From Planctomycetota bacterium (GTDB lineage Bacteria > Planctomycetota > UBA8742 > UBA2392): 64,000 nt of DNA. The notes below the pieces were generated by a model. That model made no database searches. It had not been told where the DNA came from and was given only the letters and a program-made list of their open reading frames with translations. The position numbers and the translations under genes are program-made. Within the stretch, counting starts at the first letter, position 1. Each line of letters starts with the position of its first letter. This document shows, piece after piece, positions 53,026 to 62,077 of this stretch. The stretch covers positions 62,001-126,000 of the forward strand of contig JAHBYA010000009.1 of NCBI GenBank assembly GCA_019636195.1. The letters are read 5' to 3'.

Positions 53026-55674
53026 TCACGGCATCGCAACCAGCAGGGCACGACCGTCGCCGGTCAGCGCGATCAGCTCGCCGCTTTCCTGCTGGTGGTA
53101 GGCTGCCACGGCCTGTTGAAAGTTTCCGTTGGTTACGGCCCCCAGGCTGAACTTGTCGCCCTGCCTTCGATACCACGCCACGTGGCCCGGCGTAACAGCC
53201 GCAACTTGCCCTTGACCCGTCAAGGTTGCGCACAGAAAGTCGCCGCGGGCATTGATCAGCCGGCTCTCGCATCGGGCCTCGCCGGGTGCGACCTCTACCG
53301 TGCTGTGGTACAGGCTGCCGTGATGGGTGCGGCCCGTGATTTCAAGGGCGCGGGCGGCTGTGCGCAGCACACTGACCGTTGCCCCGGCAATCAGCCCCTC
53401 CGGCTCCCAGTGCATCGGCTCTTCGCGCATGGCGCCGCCCTCCGACCACAGGTGCAAGGTACGGTAGGCCGCCAAAAGCGCGTCTGTGCGGCCATCCGGC
53501 TTGCTGAGAAACACGGCCGTGTGGTACAGCGGGGCGCCTTCGTCGCCCGGGTGCTCGCGCAGAGGCAGCAGTTGCTCGCCTTCAAGTATGCTGAGCACAC
53601 CGTCAGCGACCAGCGCGCAGCACAAGCCGCGGTGCACAATGCCGGCGCCCAGCAGCGCCGCGTATGCGGGCAGCATCAGGTTGCCGCTGCCCCGCGCAAA
53701 GTGACCGTCGGCGGAGCGGCCAAACACGCTGAGGATCCGCCCGGCGCCGTCGTCCTGAAGCACATAAAGCTGTCTGGCGCCGCTGTCGCAGCTCAGGCCC
53801 GCGATCGCCGCGCCTTCATCGCGCACGCCCTGCACGCCGCGCAGTGCCGAGAAACTCACAACCCGGCCGTCACGATAGCCGACAAACAGCTCGCCCGTGC
53901 CCGCCGCCATGCAGGCGGCAGTCACTTCGCCGCGCGCGATCGTCACCGTGCTCACGACGCCGCTGGTACGCGGGCCGGCAAGCTTCTCGCGCGGCGTATG
54001 TTTCAGTGCGTACTGCGCGTCGCTGACCAGCGCGTTGCTCCAGGCGCCGGACTCAAACAACTGCTCTTTGCCCGGCCGCTGCCGCAGCTTGTGCGCAAGG
54101 CCCATCAGCGCGCGATCGCGCAGCCGCGGCGCGTGCTCCGCCAGCGCCTCACGGCGTGAAAGCGTTGCAAGCATGTTGTAGTACGTCGCGGCATCGTGCT
54201 CGCGCCCGGCTGGCCCGAAGTAACGGTCCGCCTCGTCGGTAAGCGCCTGCAGCGTGCTCGCGTCGCCCGCGTCCGCGCTGATCACTGCCAGGTGTACCGC
54301 GCACGGCACCGCGTCCGCGCCGGGGCGCGACTGCCAGCCGCGCTCGAAGTACACCAGCGCCTCGGCGGCGGGCAGGCCTTTGCCCATGAGCAGTTCGCCG
54401 GCGGCCAGGTGGCGGGCGCGCTCAGCCATATCGCGGGCCGCGCTGCGGTACTCGTCCAGCGCGGAGTCCTCTTCGCCGTGGCGGCGCAGCAGGTCGCCGG
54501 CGTCCACGTGGCGACCGATGGTGCGGTACAGCTTCACGGCCTGGTCGATCTCTCCCGCCAGCTCGTAGCTGCGGGCGGCGGCGGCCTTGTCATCGAGCTT
54601 CTGCAGATACAGCACAGCCGCATCGTGATGCCGACCGCCCTGCGTCAGCAGCGCCGCCGCGCTTCGCCAGTCGCCCAGCAGCTTGCCGTGAATCAGCGCC
54701 GCGCGCCGGAAGTCGCCGTCGGCGCGTGCCTGCTCGGCGGCCTTGCGGTACTCTGCCACCAGGGCCGCATACACGTCGGGTTCCGTGAACCAGCTTGCTG
54801 CCGCGCCCCTGGCCGCGCCCAACACATTGCCCAGCGAGTACACCAGGTTGTTGAACGGCAGGTTGGCGTTGCCCGCGGCACGACTGCCTCGGCCCGGCTC
54901 GCCGCTCAACGGCATGGCCCGGCGCAGGGCCTCCTCGGTGCGACCCTCCCGGAAGCGCCGCAGCAGGTCGCGCAGCGCGGCCTCCTGCTTTCCCAGCAGG
55001 CCTTGCGTGATCCCGGGCGAGTCATCCATCCCCTTGCCGATCAGCTTTCCGCCCGCGTTCTCAAGCCCCTTCCAGCCCAATGCGCGACCGAGGCCGGCAA
55101 TCGCCCGCCCGGCTGTGAACTCGGCTTTGCCCATCGCGGACTTGCCGGCACCCGATTCGTCCGGGGCGGGCTCCTGCTCGGCGATGTCTTCGTTGCCTTG
55201 CTTGAGCACGTCCTCGGTGTTGTCTTCGGGTCGGTCCAGGATCAGCTCATGAATCTCGGTTGCGCGCGCTTCGGGCTGCGGCAGCGGCTGCCATTCGCGA
55301 GTGCGCAGCTTCGGGCGCGCCACCAGTTGCGCCAGCCTGACCGGCCTTGACAGGTCAAGGTACTCGCCGGGCAGCATCAGCCCTGCAAAGCCGCGGGCTT
55401 CGTCGTCCAGCAGCCCCGGCTCAAGCGCCGCGTCGATTGGCGCATACAGGCCCGGCGCAAGCTGCCGCAGGCGCAGCGTGCCCGTCGCGCGCAGGTCGTG
55501 CGGCACGTCGGGCAACAGCACCCAGCCGCCGCGCACCGCATGTACTCGCGGCGCAGGCTCCAGCGACAACGCGGCCAGCGCTGCCAGCGCCGCGTTGCAG
55601 TCACCGGGCACGTACCAGCCCGCGCACTCGGCGGGCGCTTCACGCGTGAGCCGGAGGGGCAAGGCAAGCGTCAT
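53026..55674 (-). CDS. MoxR-vWA-beta-propeller ternary system: TPR plus propeller protein
   Basis: This 882-residue protein ends the ternary operon. Residues 1-125 are a beta-rich N-terminal domain like the bpX-series domains described for these systems. A linker follows (about 140-200), then a glycine-rich amphipathic stretch, and an alpha-solenoid with TPR-like repeats (about 310-520, for example AAVLYLQKLDDKAAAARSYELAGEIDQAVKLY). A seven-bladed-like propeller occupies about 560-880. There is no signal peptide. The start overlaps the stop of the vWA-propeller gene by ATGA. Assignment to the system rests on architecture and context; the biochemical role is unknown. Confidence 0.8.
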   Translation of the reverse strand: MTLALPLRLTREAPAECAGWYVPGDCNAALAALAALSLEPAPRVHAVRGGWVLLPDVPHDLRATGTLRLRQLAPGLYAPIDAALEPGLLDDEARGFAGLMLPGEYLDLSRPVRLAQLVARPKLRTREWQPLPQPEARATEIHELILDRPEDNTEDVLKQGNEDIAEQEPAPDESGAGKSAMGKAEFTAGRAIAGLGRALGWKGLENAGGKLIGKGMDDSPGITQGLLGKQEAALRDLLRRFREGRTEEALRRAMPLSGEPGRGSRAAGNANLPFNNLVYSLGNVLGAARGAAASWFTEPDVYAALVAEYRKAAEQARADGDFRRAALIHGKLLGDWRSAAALLTQGGRHHDAAVLYLQKLDDKAAAARSYELAGEIDQAVKLYRTIGRHVDAGDLLRRHGEEDSALDEYRSAARDMAERARHLAAGELLMGKGLPAAEALVYFERGWQSRPGADAVPCAVHLAVISADAGDASTLQALTDEADRYFGPAGREHDAATYYNMLATLSRREALAEHAPRLRDRALMGLAHKLRQRPGKEQLFESGAWSNALVSDAQYALKHTPREKLAGPRTSGVVSTVTIARGEVTAACMAAGTGELFVGYRDGRVVSFSALRGVQGVRDEGAAIAGLSCDSGARQLYVLQDDGAGRILSVFGRSADGHFARGSGNLMLPAYAALLGAGIVHRGLCCALVADGVLSILEGEQLLPLREHPGDEGAPLYHTAVFLSKPDGRTDALLAAYRTLHLWSEGGAMREEPMHWEPEGLIAGATVSVLRTAARALEITGRTHHGSLYHSTVEVAPGEARCESRLINARGDFLCATLTGQGQVAAVTPGHVAWYRRQGDKFSLGAVTNGNFQQAVAAYHQQESGELIALTGDGRALLVAMP

Positions 55675-58373
55675 GAGCCCCCCTTGGCCAGGGCGGCGCC
55701 AATGGCGTTAAGCGCGCCCGGTGTGGTCGGCCCGCCGGTGATCGATGCCGGGCCGTAGCGCGTGCCGTTCGGCAGCCACGCGGCCACTGTGCCGCGATAC
55801 ACAAAGAACATGGCGACAAGCTTGTTGTCGCGCCCCAGCACGGCGATCTGGCCGTAGATGTCGGCCTGGAGCGTCAAGCCGCCCGGCGCCATCGCGTACT
55901 GCCGGAAGCGCCCCTGGTCGTAGCTGCACGCGCCCGCGACGCCCCAGCGGCCGTGCACACGGCGCGGGCTCAGTGTCGCGCAGTCTTTGCGCCGGGCGAT
56001 GAAGGTCGTGACTTCTTGGCGACCTTGCAGAAAACTGATTTCCAGACGGCCGCGGTCCCAGCGCACCAGATGCGTGAACTTGCCGCCATACACCGTGAAC
56101 CAGGTGTCGCCCGCGGCGAGCGACAACTCCGTGTGCACGCGCGCTGAGGCAGCAGTCGCGACCGGCCGGGCGCCTTGAATCGGGCGCAGCACAGCCGCAT
56201 GGGACGCCGCGTCGCGCACAGCCAGCACTTCGCCGTCTTCACTGATGCCCAAGCCCAGCGCACCGTCGCGCGACAGCAGTTCGGCCTTCAGTTGGCCGCC
56301 TGAAAACACCATTACCGTTTCGCTGCTGTCGTGGTTCGCGCGCAGGGCAGTCAAGCCGCCGGCCGCAACACCCTCCAGCAAGCGCGCATCTTTAAGCAGC
56401 GGGCGTCCGTCGCGCCGCGGGCAGGTCACCGTGCGCCCAAGCGCGACTTCGCCCCGGCCGGGGTTGTGAATGACAAAGCGACAGCCCGGCGCCTTGGGCA
56501 CCGGCGCATTGGCCAAGGCGTCGCCGCTGAGGCTGCGGTCAGTCACGATGTTCACGCGCGGCGGCAACAGGCATTCACCCGCGCCCCGTGCCACCGCCAG
56601 TGCGTGCTCCATGCGCGCGTTGCCGCCCCGTGAGACGGCCTCGCCCGCGGGCAGGTCAATCGCCCTCTCCCAGCCGACGCCGCGCGCAACCATGCAGTGG
56701 TCGGTGGGCAGATACGCCAGATGCAGCAGCTCAGGATTCTGCACCTGCCCCAGGGGCAACACGCGCACGCGCCGGGCAGCGCAGTCAATGTGCGCGACTA
56801 CCGGCTGGGGCGCTGCGTACGCAACGGCGAATCCGCCGCGCACGCCGCATGCCGCCACCGGCTTGTCCAGCGGGCGGCCCTCGTGCATGGGCCGCGGGAT
56901 GTGTTCGTGGGTCTTGCCGTCCGTTGGCCATAGCTGCAGCAGGCCATGGCTGCTTGCCGTGAGCAACGACGCCCCCTCGCAGTCCAGCGCGAGCGCGATG
57001 ATCGCCCCGGCAATGCCGAAGCGAAACGGCATCGGCACTGGCTCAAGCGGGCCCTGCCAGTCGCCGATCGCAGGCACTGTTTCAACGGGCGCGGGCGGCG
57101 CTTCAAAGGGGATCCTGAAAGTCCGCACCGGCACCGGCGCGCCGCGCCGCAGCTCAACCAGTTCGGCGCCGCCCCGTTCGTCCACGCCCAGGGCAAACAA
57201 CCGAACGCCGGGCCTTGCCAGTCGTGCCGCCACGCGCACATCGGGCTCAGCCAAGCTAAGGCTGTGGGTCAGCAGCACGACGTCGCGCGAATCATAAGTC
57301 GGCTCAGACAGCGCAGTCTCAAGGGCTTCGCCCGGGTTCGCCGCGAAGTCGCTGGCTTCAAGCAGCGCCGCAAGGTCGTCTTCCACCGGGTCGATCACGC
57401 GGCCGTGCGTGCTGGTGCCCGCAAAGCGCACGGGCAGGCCGCGGCGCAGGGCGCGCCTTGCCATGGCCAGGGCAGCAGCGGCCAGCAAAAGGCGCGGCTC
57501 GCCCCACGTGCGCACGCCCTGGTCCAGCACGACCAGCATATCCTCGCGGACTTGTGTCTGCGGCTCTTCGCGCTGCCAGTACAACAGCTCGTTTTCGGCG
57601 TAACGCCGCAAGAACTCAAGCTCGTCGCCCGCGAACTCGCTGAACAGGATCTGGTCCGGGTGGCCGCGGTTGGTCACGCTGGCGTAGCCGCCGACCGGAA
57701 GCTCGCTGCGCGTGGCGCGGCGCGGCGGAAGCGTCAACGCGCTGACCATGCGGTCAATGAACGGCGTGACGCCAGCCAGGCGCTTGCGTTTGAGCGCTTC
57801 TTCAATTGCCCCGCCCAGTGTTCGCTTCGGGGGCGGCGGGGGCTCCGGCAGATGTACCGGCGCGCTGACGGACCCCCGGCCGTGGCGCAGCCAATGGCGC
57901 AGGTCAGCCGGCGAAAGCGACGCAAGCATGTTGCGCAGATGTGCCTCGAACTGTGCGGGCTCAAGCGGCGGAGTTTGGGCGACACGCGCAACGTAGTGAA
58001 CTTCAAGGATCTCGCTGGGGCGCCGCAGGGCGGCCGCCAGCTTGCGCGCCTGCAGTTTCACCGGCGTCCGAGGCAACGCGCGCACAAGCTCCGCAAACAG
58101 GGCGCCTGCGTTGCGAAAGTTGCCGCCGGCTTCACGCCATGCGCCGGCCAGCGTCTCCTGCTCGCCTAGCAGCAGCCAAAGAAAGTGCAGGGCAAACGCG
58201 AAGTGCGGCGGACGGCCTTGCGCGCAGGCGCCTTCCATGAACTGGGCCAGCGACACCGACAGCACCAGCGTGCCGTCGCTGCCCACGATCGCGTCACAGT
58301 CGTCACTGAAGCGCAGCTCGCCGCAGCGCTGCATGTAAGGGTGCGGAATCAGCAGGTACTCGATCTCGCTCAC
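55671..58373 (-). CDS. MoxR-vWA-beta-propeller ternary system: vWA plus propeller protein
   Basis: The 900-residue protein has an N-terminal helical region (about residues 1-170) and a proline-rich hinge (PEPPPPPKR near 176-184). A vWA domain follows (about 275-430) and a beta-propeller (about 455-890). The vWA MIDAS, usually DxSxS, reads DQGVR in MLVVLDQGVRTWGEPR, so metal coordination is doubtful. In these systems the MoxR ATPase is thought to act on the vWA protein while the propeller recognises a target (Aravind-group comparative work). Start and stop overlap its neighbours by 4 nt each. Confidence 0.85.
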   Translation of the reverse strand: MSEIEYLLIPHPYMQRCGELRFSDDCDAIVGSDGTLVLSVSLAQFMEGACAQGRPPHFAFALHFLWLLLGEQETLAGAWREAGGNFRNAGALFAELVRALPRTPVKLQARKLAAALRRPSEILEVHYVARVAQTPPLEPAQFEAHLRNMLASLSPADLRHWLRHGRGSVSAPVHLPEPPPPPKRTLGGAIEEALKRKRLAGVTPFIDRMVSALTLPPRRATRSELPVGGYASVTNRGHPDQILFSEFAGDELEFLRRYAENELLYWQREEPQTQVREDMLVVLDQGVRTWGEPRLLLAAAALAMARRALRRGLPVRFAGTSTHGRVIDPVEDDLAALLEASDFAANPGEALETALSEPTYDSRDVVLLTHSLSLAEPDVRVAARLARPGVRLFALGVDERGGAELVELRRGAPVPVRTFRIPFEAPPAPVETVPAIGDWQGPLEPVPMPFRFGIAGAIIALALDCEGASLLTASSHGLLQLWPTDGKTHEHIPRPMHEGRPLDKPVAACGVRGGFAVAYAAPQPVVAHIDCAARRVRVLPLGQVQNPELLHLAYLPTDHCMVARGVGWERAIDLPAGEAVSRGGNARMEHALAVARGAGECLLPPRVNIVTDRSLSGDALANAPVPKAPGCRFVIHNPGRGEVALGRTVTCPRRDGRPLLKDARLLEGVAAGGLTALRANHDSSETVMVFSGGQLKAELLSRDGALGLGISEDGEVLAVRDAASHAAVLRPIQGARPVATAASARVHTELSLAAGDTWFTVYGGKFTHLVRWDRGRLEISFLQGRQEVTTFIARRKDCATLSPRRVHGRWGVAGACSYDQGRFRQYAMAPGGLTLQADIYGQIAVLGRDNKLVAMFFVYRGTVAAWLPNGTRYGPASITGGPTTPGALNAIGAALAKGGS

Positions 58374-59074
58374 GCTGCCCCCAGACGCGCGCTGGCGCGC
58401 GAAAGCGGGGCAAAGACCGACAACGGGATCAGCTCCAGCGATTCGTCCAGCAGTGCAATGCAGTGCTCGGGCACCGCCAGCACCTCTGCAAGCGCGCTTT
58501 CAGGCAGGTCCGGGCTTGCTCGCAGGCCCAGCGGCAGCAGCACGCGGCCGCCCCAATAGCGCCGGCCGTCGATCGGCGGAAGCGCATCCCCCAGTATCAG
58601 GACCGCCCCGCCGGCACGCGCAGCCCGCAGGCCCCCGAACCGGGGCTCCGGCGCAAGCGCCGCCCATGCCGCGACGTCCGCTGCCTTGCACAGCATCGCG
58701 CGGGCGGCCTCGGGCCTGTCACTGGGCGCAAGCTGCAAAGGGCCGGGCTCGGGCAGCTCCGGCGCCGGACCGGGCGTTGGCGCCGCGGCCGGGAACAGGA
58801 TGGATTCAAGCGGGACAAAACCGTCAACGGGCACTTGCGCCTCAAGCAGGCTGCCGCAGCGCCGCCAGTGTTTGCCTGCCTGCCCATAGAACACCGCCCC
58901 GGGCGCGGGCAGCAGCGCCGCTACAATGTCGGGTGCAGGTGCGTCAAAACGCAGCCAGGCCATTGACCCGTCAAGATGGGCACGCACCCGACCGCTGCCG
59001 CGAAATCGCCCCGCCAGCGCAAGGGCGGGCACGGGGATTCTTGCCAGGCCGGCATCAGTAAGGATCGATCGCAT
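58370..59074 (-). CDS. MoxR-vWA-beta-propeller ternary system: bpX-type accessory protein
   Basis: From the ATG at 59074 this is a 234-residue protein; a TTG at 59119 that overlaps the MoxR stop is the alternative start. It has an N-terminal beta-rich part (about 1-95), a Pro/Ala linker (about 95-120) and a C-terminal alpha/beta part with RRYWGGRVLLPLGLRASPDLPESAL (in two pieces here: RRYWGGRVLLPLG and RASPDLPESAL). That last motif is one I associate with bpX-series domains of ternary systems. No catalytic residues are evident. It sits between the MoxR and vWA genes, overlapping the latter by 4 nt. Confidence 0.75.
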   Translation of the reverse strand: MRSILTDAGLARIPVPALALAGRFRGSGRVRAHLDGSMAWLRFDAPAPDIVAALLPAPGAVFYGQAGKHWRRCGSLLEAQVPVDGFVPLESILFPAAAPTPGPAPELPEPGPLQLAPSDRPEAARAMLCKAADVAAWAALAPEPRFGGLRAARAGGAVLILGDALPPIDGRRYWGGRVLLPLGLRASPDLPESALAEVLAVPEHCIALLDESLELIPLSVFAPLSRASARLGAA

Positions 59075-59115
59075 GGCGCGTCCGTCGCGCCCACGGGCAG
59101 TACCCGTGGCGCAGG

Positions 59116-60237
59116 TCAACCCAACCGCTCAATCAGCGTCCTGGCGCGCGTAAGCAACTGCTCGCGAGCCCCGTCCTGCACCCATGCCAACTGGTCGCTG
59201 AGGCCGTACAAGCGTTCCTTTGCCCGGGCGATGCCACTGAGGCTCATGCCGCCGGCTTCCACCTGCGCGTGCAGCGACTCAATTTCACGGGCCACGGCCT
59301 CAGCATCCACGGCGTCATGGGCCCGCGCCAGCGTGTGCGGCGCATGCGAGTCGGCCTGCTTCAAGATGCCGTCCACCAGGGCTCGCACGGGCGCAATCTG
59401 CTCCTGCCGGTCCCACACGTAGCGCAACACCCACAGGTCGCTGGCATCGCTGGCGTTTCGACCGCACAACAGCGCCGACGCCGCCAGCAGTTTCTGCACC
59501 TTCACGGCGCGGCGGTCGGACAAATCCACGCCCAGGTCGCGCAGCTTGAAGGTCGTGTCGGCGTACGGCTCAGATACCCTTGACAGGTCAACAGACCATA
59601 ACCGGCCCGCCAGCGCGCGCAGATCTTCGGCACTTACGGCCTGTTTGATATCGACGGGTCGCTCAAGTTCCCAGCCGGCGCGCAACAGCTCCGGCATGCT
59701 TTCGCGCGGCAGGTTGCCGACGTGGCACCTGAGCAGGAATCGATCAAACAGCGCGCCCAGGGCGTCATCTTCCGGCAGCGTGTTGCTGGCGCTGAACAGC
59801 GACAGCAGCGGCAGCTTGTGCGTCTCGGCGCCGCGGCGGTAGGTGCGCTCGTTCAACACCGTCAGCAGGTTGTTCAGGATCGCGCTGTTGGCGTTGAAGA
59901 TTTCGTCCAGGAACGCGAACTCGGCCTGCGGCAGCATGCCCTCCGTGATCGTTGCCACCACGCCTTCGCGCAGCCGCGCGATATCGACGGGCCCGAAGAT
60001 CTCGTTCGGTTCTGAAAAGCGCGTCAGCATGTACTCGAAGTACTGCGACTGCAGTGCATTCGCGAAGTGGCGGATCAACGCCGACTTGGCTGTGCCAGGC
60101 GGCCCAAGCAGAAACAGGTGCTCACCTGCGACCACGGCCAGCGCAATCAGCTCAATGACCTCGTCACGGCCGACGAAGCGCCGCTTGAGGGGATCAATCA
60201 CCTGCGCGCGCAGGCGCTGAGATACGTCCACGTTCAT
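59116..60237 (-). CDS. MoxR-type AAA+ ATPase of the ternary system
   Basis: The 373-residue protein is a MoxR/RavA-like AAA+ ATPase. Walker A GPPGTAKS is at 45-52, Walker B FAFLDEIF at about 107-114, sensor 1 SASN at 149-152 and an arginine finger in FDRFLLR near 164-170. A lid and a helical C-terminal extension follow (about 290-373). MoxR ATPases remodel or load metal into vWA-domain clients, and the client here is likely the vWA-propeller protein. It has its own leaderless-type promoter (TAGACT 6 nt before the ATG). Confidence 0.92.
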   Translation of the reverse strand: MNVDVSQRLRAQVIDPLKRRFVGRDEVIELIALAVVAGEHLFLLGPPGTAKSALIRHFANALQSQYFEYMLTRFSEPNEIFGPVDIARLREGVVATITEGMLPQAEFAFLDEIFNANSAILNNLLTVLNERTYRRGAETHKLPLLSLFSASNTLPEDDALGALFDRFLLRCHVGNLPRESMPELLRAGWELERPVDIKQAVSAEDLRALAGRLWSVDLSRVSEPYADTTFKLRDLGVDLSDRRAVKVQKLLAASALLCGRNASDASDLWVLRYVWDRQEQIAPVRALVDGILKQADSHAPHTLARAHDAVDAEAVAREIESLHAQVEAGGMSLSGIARAKERLYGLSDQLAWVQDGAREQLLTRARTLIERLG

Positions 60238-60243
60238 GGCGAC

Positions 60244-60249
60244 AGTCTA
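60244..60249 (-). promoter_or_regulatory. Leaderless-type -10 box of the MoxR gene
   Basis: TAGACT on the minus strand is followed by 6 nt and the ATG at 60237. This suggests an internal promoter within the ternary operon. Confidence 0.5.
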
Positions 60250-60257
60250 GCGACGGG

Positions 60258-60827
60258 TCACTGCCCGCGCACCAGTGCAAGGTACTCTGGATCGGGCTCC
60301 CAGCCGGCACGGGGGCTGGCAACAAAGCGCTGCGCGTACTCAAGTTGCAGGCCCTTGTGGCTGTGCAGGTCAAGCACATAGGGCGCGTCGGTAACTTCAC
60401 ACAGCACGCCTGAGAACGGCCATCGGCGCAACAGCGTTTCAAGCGAAGATACCAGGGCGTCGGCTGGATCGTGCGCTTTGGCGCGACGATGCACACGCGG
60501 CAGATAGCGCAGGGTCAGGTCGGCGCTGGCGTGGTCGGCGGCGCTTGCGGGCAAACCAAGCTGACTGAGAGCGCGATGGACTTCGGCGGGGTCTTCGTCG
60601 CGCGAAAGCAGAAACCAGCAGGCGTGTCGGACAACCTCGGCGGCGCGGACGGCAACATCGGGCGAGAAGGCGGGTGCTTCGCCGGGCAGGTCCAGGCAAT
60701 AGCGGCGGTACTCGGCTTCAAGGACGCGCAGGGCGGACACATCGCCCGGCGCAGGCGGCGAAGGCGCGCGGCGAAAAATGACTTCGCCCCGGGCAAACAG
60801 AATCTCCAGAAACCGCGCCAGCTCCAT
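60258..60827 (-). CDS. MoxR-vWA-beta-propeller ternary system: small alpha-helical protein
   Basis: From the ATG at 60827 the protein has 189 residues, and a longer frame to 60905 adds an unlikely 26-residue lead. It is helical, starting MELARFLEILFARGEVIFRR, with RAAEVVRHACWFLLSRDEDPAEVHRAL in the middle. I recall this kind of domain from the bpX-series components of ternary systems. It lies 20 nt before the MoxR gene on the same strand and probably bridges the ATPase and its clients. Confidence 0.72.
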   Translation of the reverse strand: MELARFLEILFARGEVIFRRAPSPPAPGDVSALRVLEAEYRRYCLDLPGEAPAFSPDVAVRAAEVVRHACWFLLSRDEDPAEVHRALSQLGLPASAADHASADLTLRYLPRVHRRAKAHDPADALVSSLETLLRRWPFSGVLCEVTDAPYVLDLHSHKGLQLEYAQRFVASPRAGWEPDPEYLALVRGQ

Positions 60828-60833
60828 GCAGCC

Positions 60834-60839
60834 AGAGTA
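60834..60839 (-). promoter_or_regulatory. Leaderless-type -10 box at the head of the ternary operon
   Basis: TACTCT on the minus strand is followed by 6 nt and the ATG at 60827. No Shine-Dalgarno sequence is present, which supports this start. Confidence 0.5.
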
Positions 60840-60858
60840 ACGCGCTGTCGGCAGCAGG

Positions 60859-61074
60859 CTAGTCAAACAGCTTGTGCGCGGCCATGGAGGCATCGTTGAA
60901 TTCATGCAACGCAGCGTTGGCCTTTGCTTCGGCCGTTGTCAAGGCGGCCTGTGTGGCATCAGACGGGGCGAGCTCATGGTCAGAGCGCGCGGCGGCAAGT
61001 TGCGCCTGCGCCTCAACCAAGCGCTGTTTGGCGGCCTTGAAGCGATTGATTGCGTCTGTGTGGATCGATGGCGT
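60859..61074 (-). CDS. Small helical protein, probably started at ACG
   Basis: A 71-codon frame has no ATG, GTG or TTG at its head, but an AGGAG sits exactly 6 nt before an ACG codon. The product would be (M)PSIHTDAINRFKAAKQRLVE and onward, an Ala/Glu/Lys-rich helix hairpin ending NDASMAAHKLFD. Composition and heptad pattern look like real protein. Either ACG is a rare start or the sequence has a base error. It lies between the SprT-like gene and the ternary operon on the same strand. Confidence 0.5.
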   Translation of the reverse strand, partial: TPSIHTDAINRFKAAKQRLVEAQAQLAAARSDHELAPSDATQAALTTAEAKANAALHEFNDASMAAHKLFD

Positions 61075-61106
61075 GGGGGTCTCCTGAGGGGCCGGTACCG
61101 GCCCGG

Positions 61107-61685
61107 CTAAGCCTGTCTTCGTGCGCGACGAGTCGATTGCCGCCGAAGTTCCTTCAGCCAGCGATGTCGGCGTTCAAAGGACGGCACGCTCCAGCCTGCC
61201 CAGTCCGCGGCAAGGCCGACAAGCGTTCGATAATCAGTGCACTTGCCCTGAACGTACAGTTCTCGAATCTGTTCAAACACTTCGCGGCTGGTCGGGTTGC
61301 GACGACGGTAGCTGCGGACGTCGTGAAGGATTGCAGAAGCCAGACGCTTCCGTCCCGCCACGGCAGCGATGCGGGCGCAACGGCGCATGGCGGCCTTCCA
61401 TTCGCGACCGTGGCGGCCCCTGGTAGTAAGGTGGCAGCACTCATGAATCAGCGTCTCTCGCAGTGCGATTGATCCCAGACCCGCAGAGGAAGGAAACACC
61501 CGGATCACCTGCAGGGTACGGTGGCATGCGGCATAGACTCCCGGCGCCCGCAGCGACGTTAGATGCAATTGCACGCTTTTGCCCCCTCGCCAACGCGGGA
61601 AACACAGCGCAAGCACTTCACTGAACGCGCTGCGCCAGGCGTGACGCCGCTCGGCGGTCCAGCGGTTTCGGTTACGGCTTGCCAC
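61107..61685 (-). CDS. SprT-like zinc metallopeptidase-fold protein
   Basis: I chose the GTG at 61685 because AAAGGAG lies 6 nt upstream; it overlaps the previous gene by 14 nt. The 192-residue protein has the metal motif HECCH in LIHECCHLTT (an HExxH form, near residue 80), followed by RHGREW, the expected position of the third ligand and flanking Trp in SprT/Spartan-like proteins. A C-terminal basic helix region (about 110-192) would suit DNA binding. The SprT/Spartan group includes proteases that act on DNA-bound proteins, and recA lies two genes upstream. Confidence 0.78.
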   Translation of the reverse strand: MASRNRNRWTAERRHAWRSAFSEVLALCFPRWRGGKSVQLHLTSLRAPGVYAACHRTLQVIRVFPSSAGLGSIALRETLIHECCHLTTRGRHGREWKAAMRRCARIAAVAGRKRLASAILHDVRSYRRRNPTSREVFEQIRELYVQGKCTDYRTLVGLAADWAGWSVPSFERRHRWLKELRRQSTRRARRQA

Positions 61686-62055
61686 CGTCGTCTCCTTTCG
61701 ACTGCAGCCGATAGTGAATGCGCCACACTTCGTGCAAGGCGCTGAGATACGCGCCGTCAGTCCATTGATTCTTGCGGGCGCACTCTGACTTGAAATTGGA
61801 GTAGTCAATGTCTTCGGCCAACTGCTTCGCGACCAGCGCCCATGCCTGTCGGTCCACCACGATGCGATAGCGGTAGTCGGATCCATCCGATTCAATGACC
61901 TCGGCTTCGGCAAGGGGCTCAAAACGGGCCGCCAAAGCCTGAAGGTGCGACTTGACACGGGCACGCACCTGCACGCGCGACTGGGCTTCGGCCTTGGTCA
62001 AACCGAAAGTAGGGCGCGTAACACTGAAGAATCCGTAACGGGTAAACAGCCACAT
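61672..62055 (-). CDS. Conserved small protein of the MWLFT type, function unknown
   Basis: From the ATG at 62055 (AGGAA 5 nt upstream) the protein has 127 residues, beginning MWLFTRYGFFSVTRP. The rest shows a compact alpha/beta pattern with DYRYRIVVDRQAWALVAKQLAEDIDYSNFKSE (quoted as DYRYRIVVDRQAW and DIDYSNFKSE) and ALHEVWRIHYRLQ. I recall a widespread family of such MWLFT proteins with the same YSNFKSE motif, but no function. It overlaps the SprT-like gene by 14 nt. Confidence 0.8.
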   Translation of the reverse strand: MWLFTRYGFFSVTRPTFGLTKAEAQSRVQVRARVKSHLQALAARFEPLAEAEVIESDGSDYRYRIVVDRQAWALVAKQLAEDIDYSNFKSECARKNQWTDGAYLSALHEVWRIHYRLQSKGDDGGKP

Positions 62056-62077
62056 GACATTCCTTTCTCTCCCAGAG

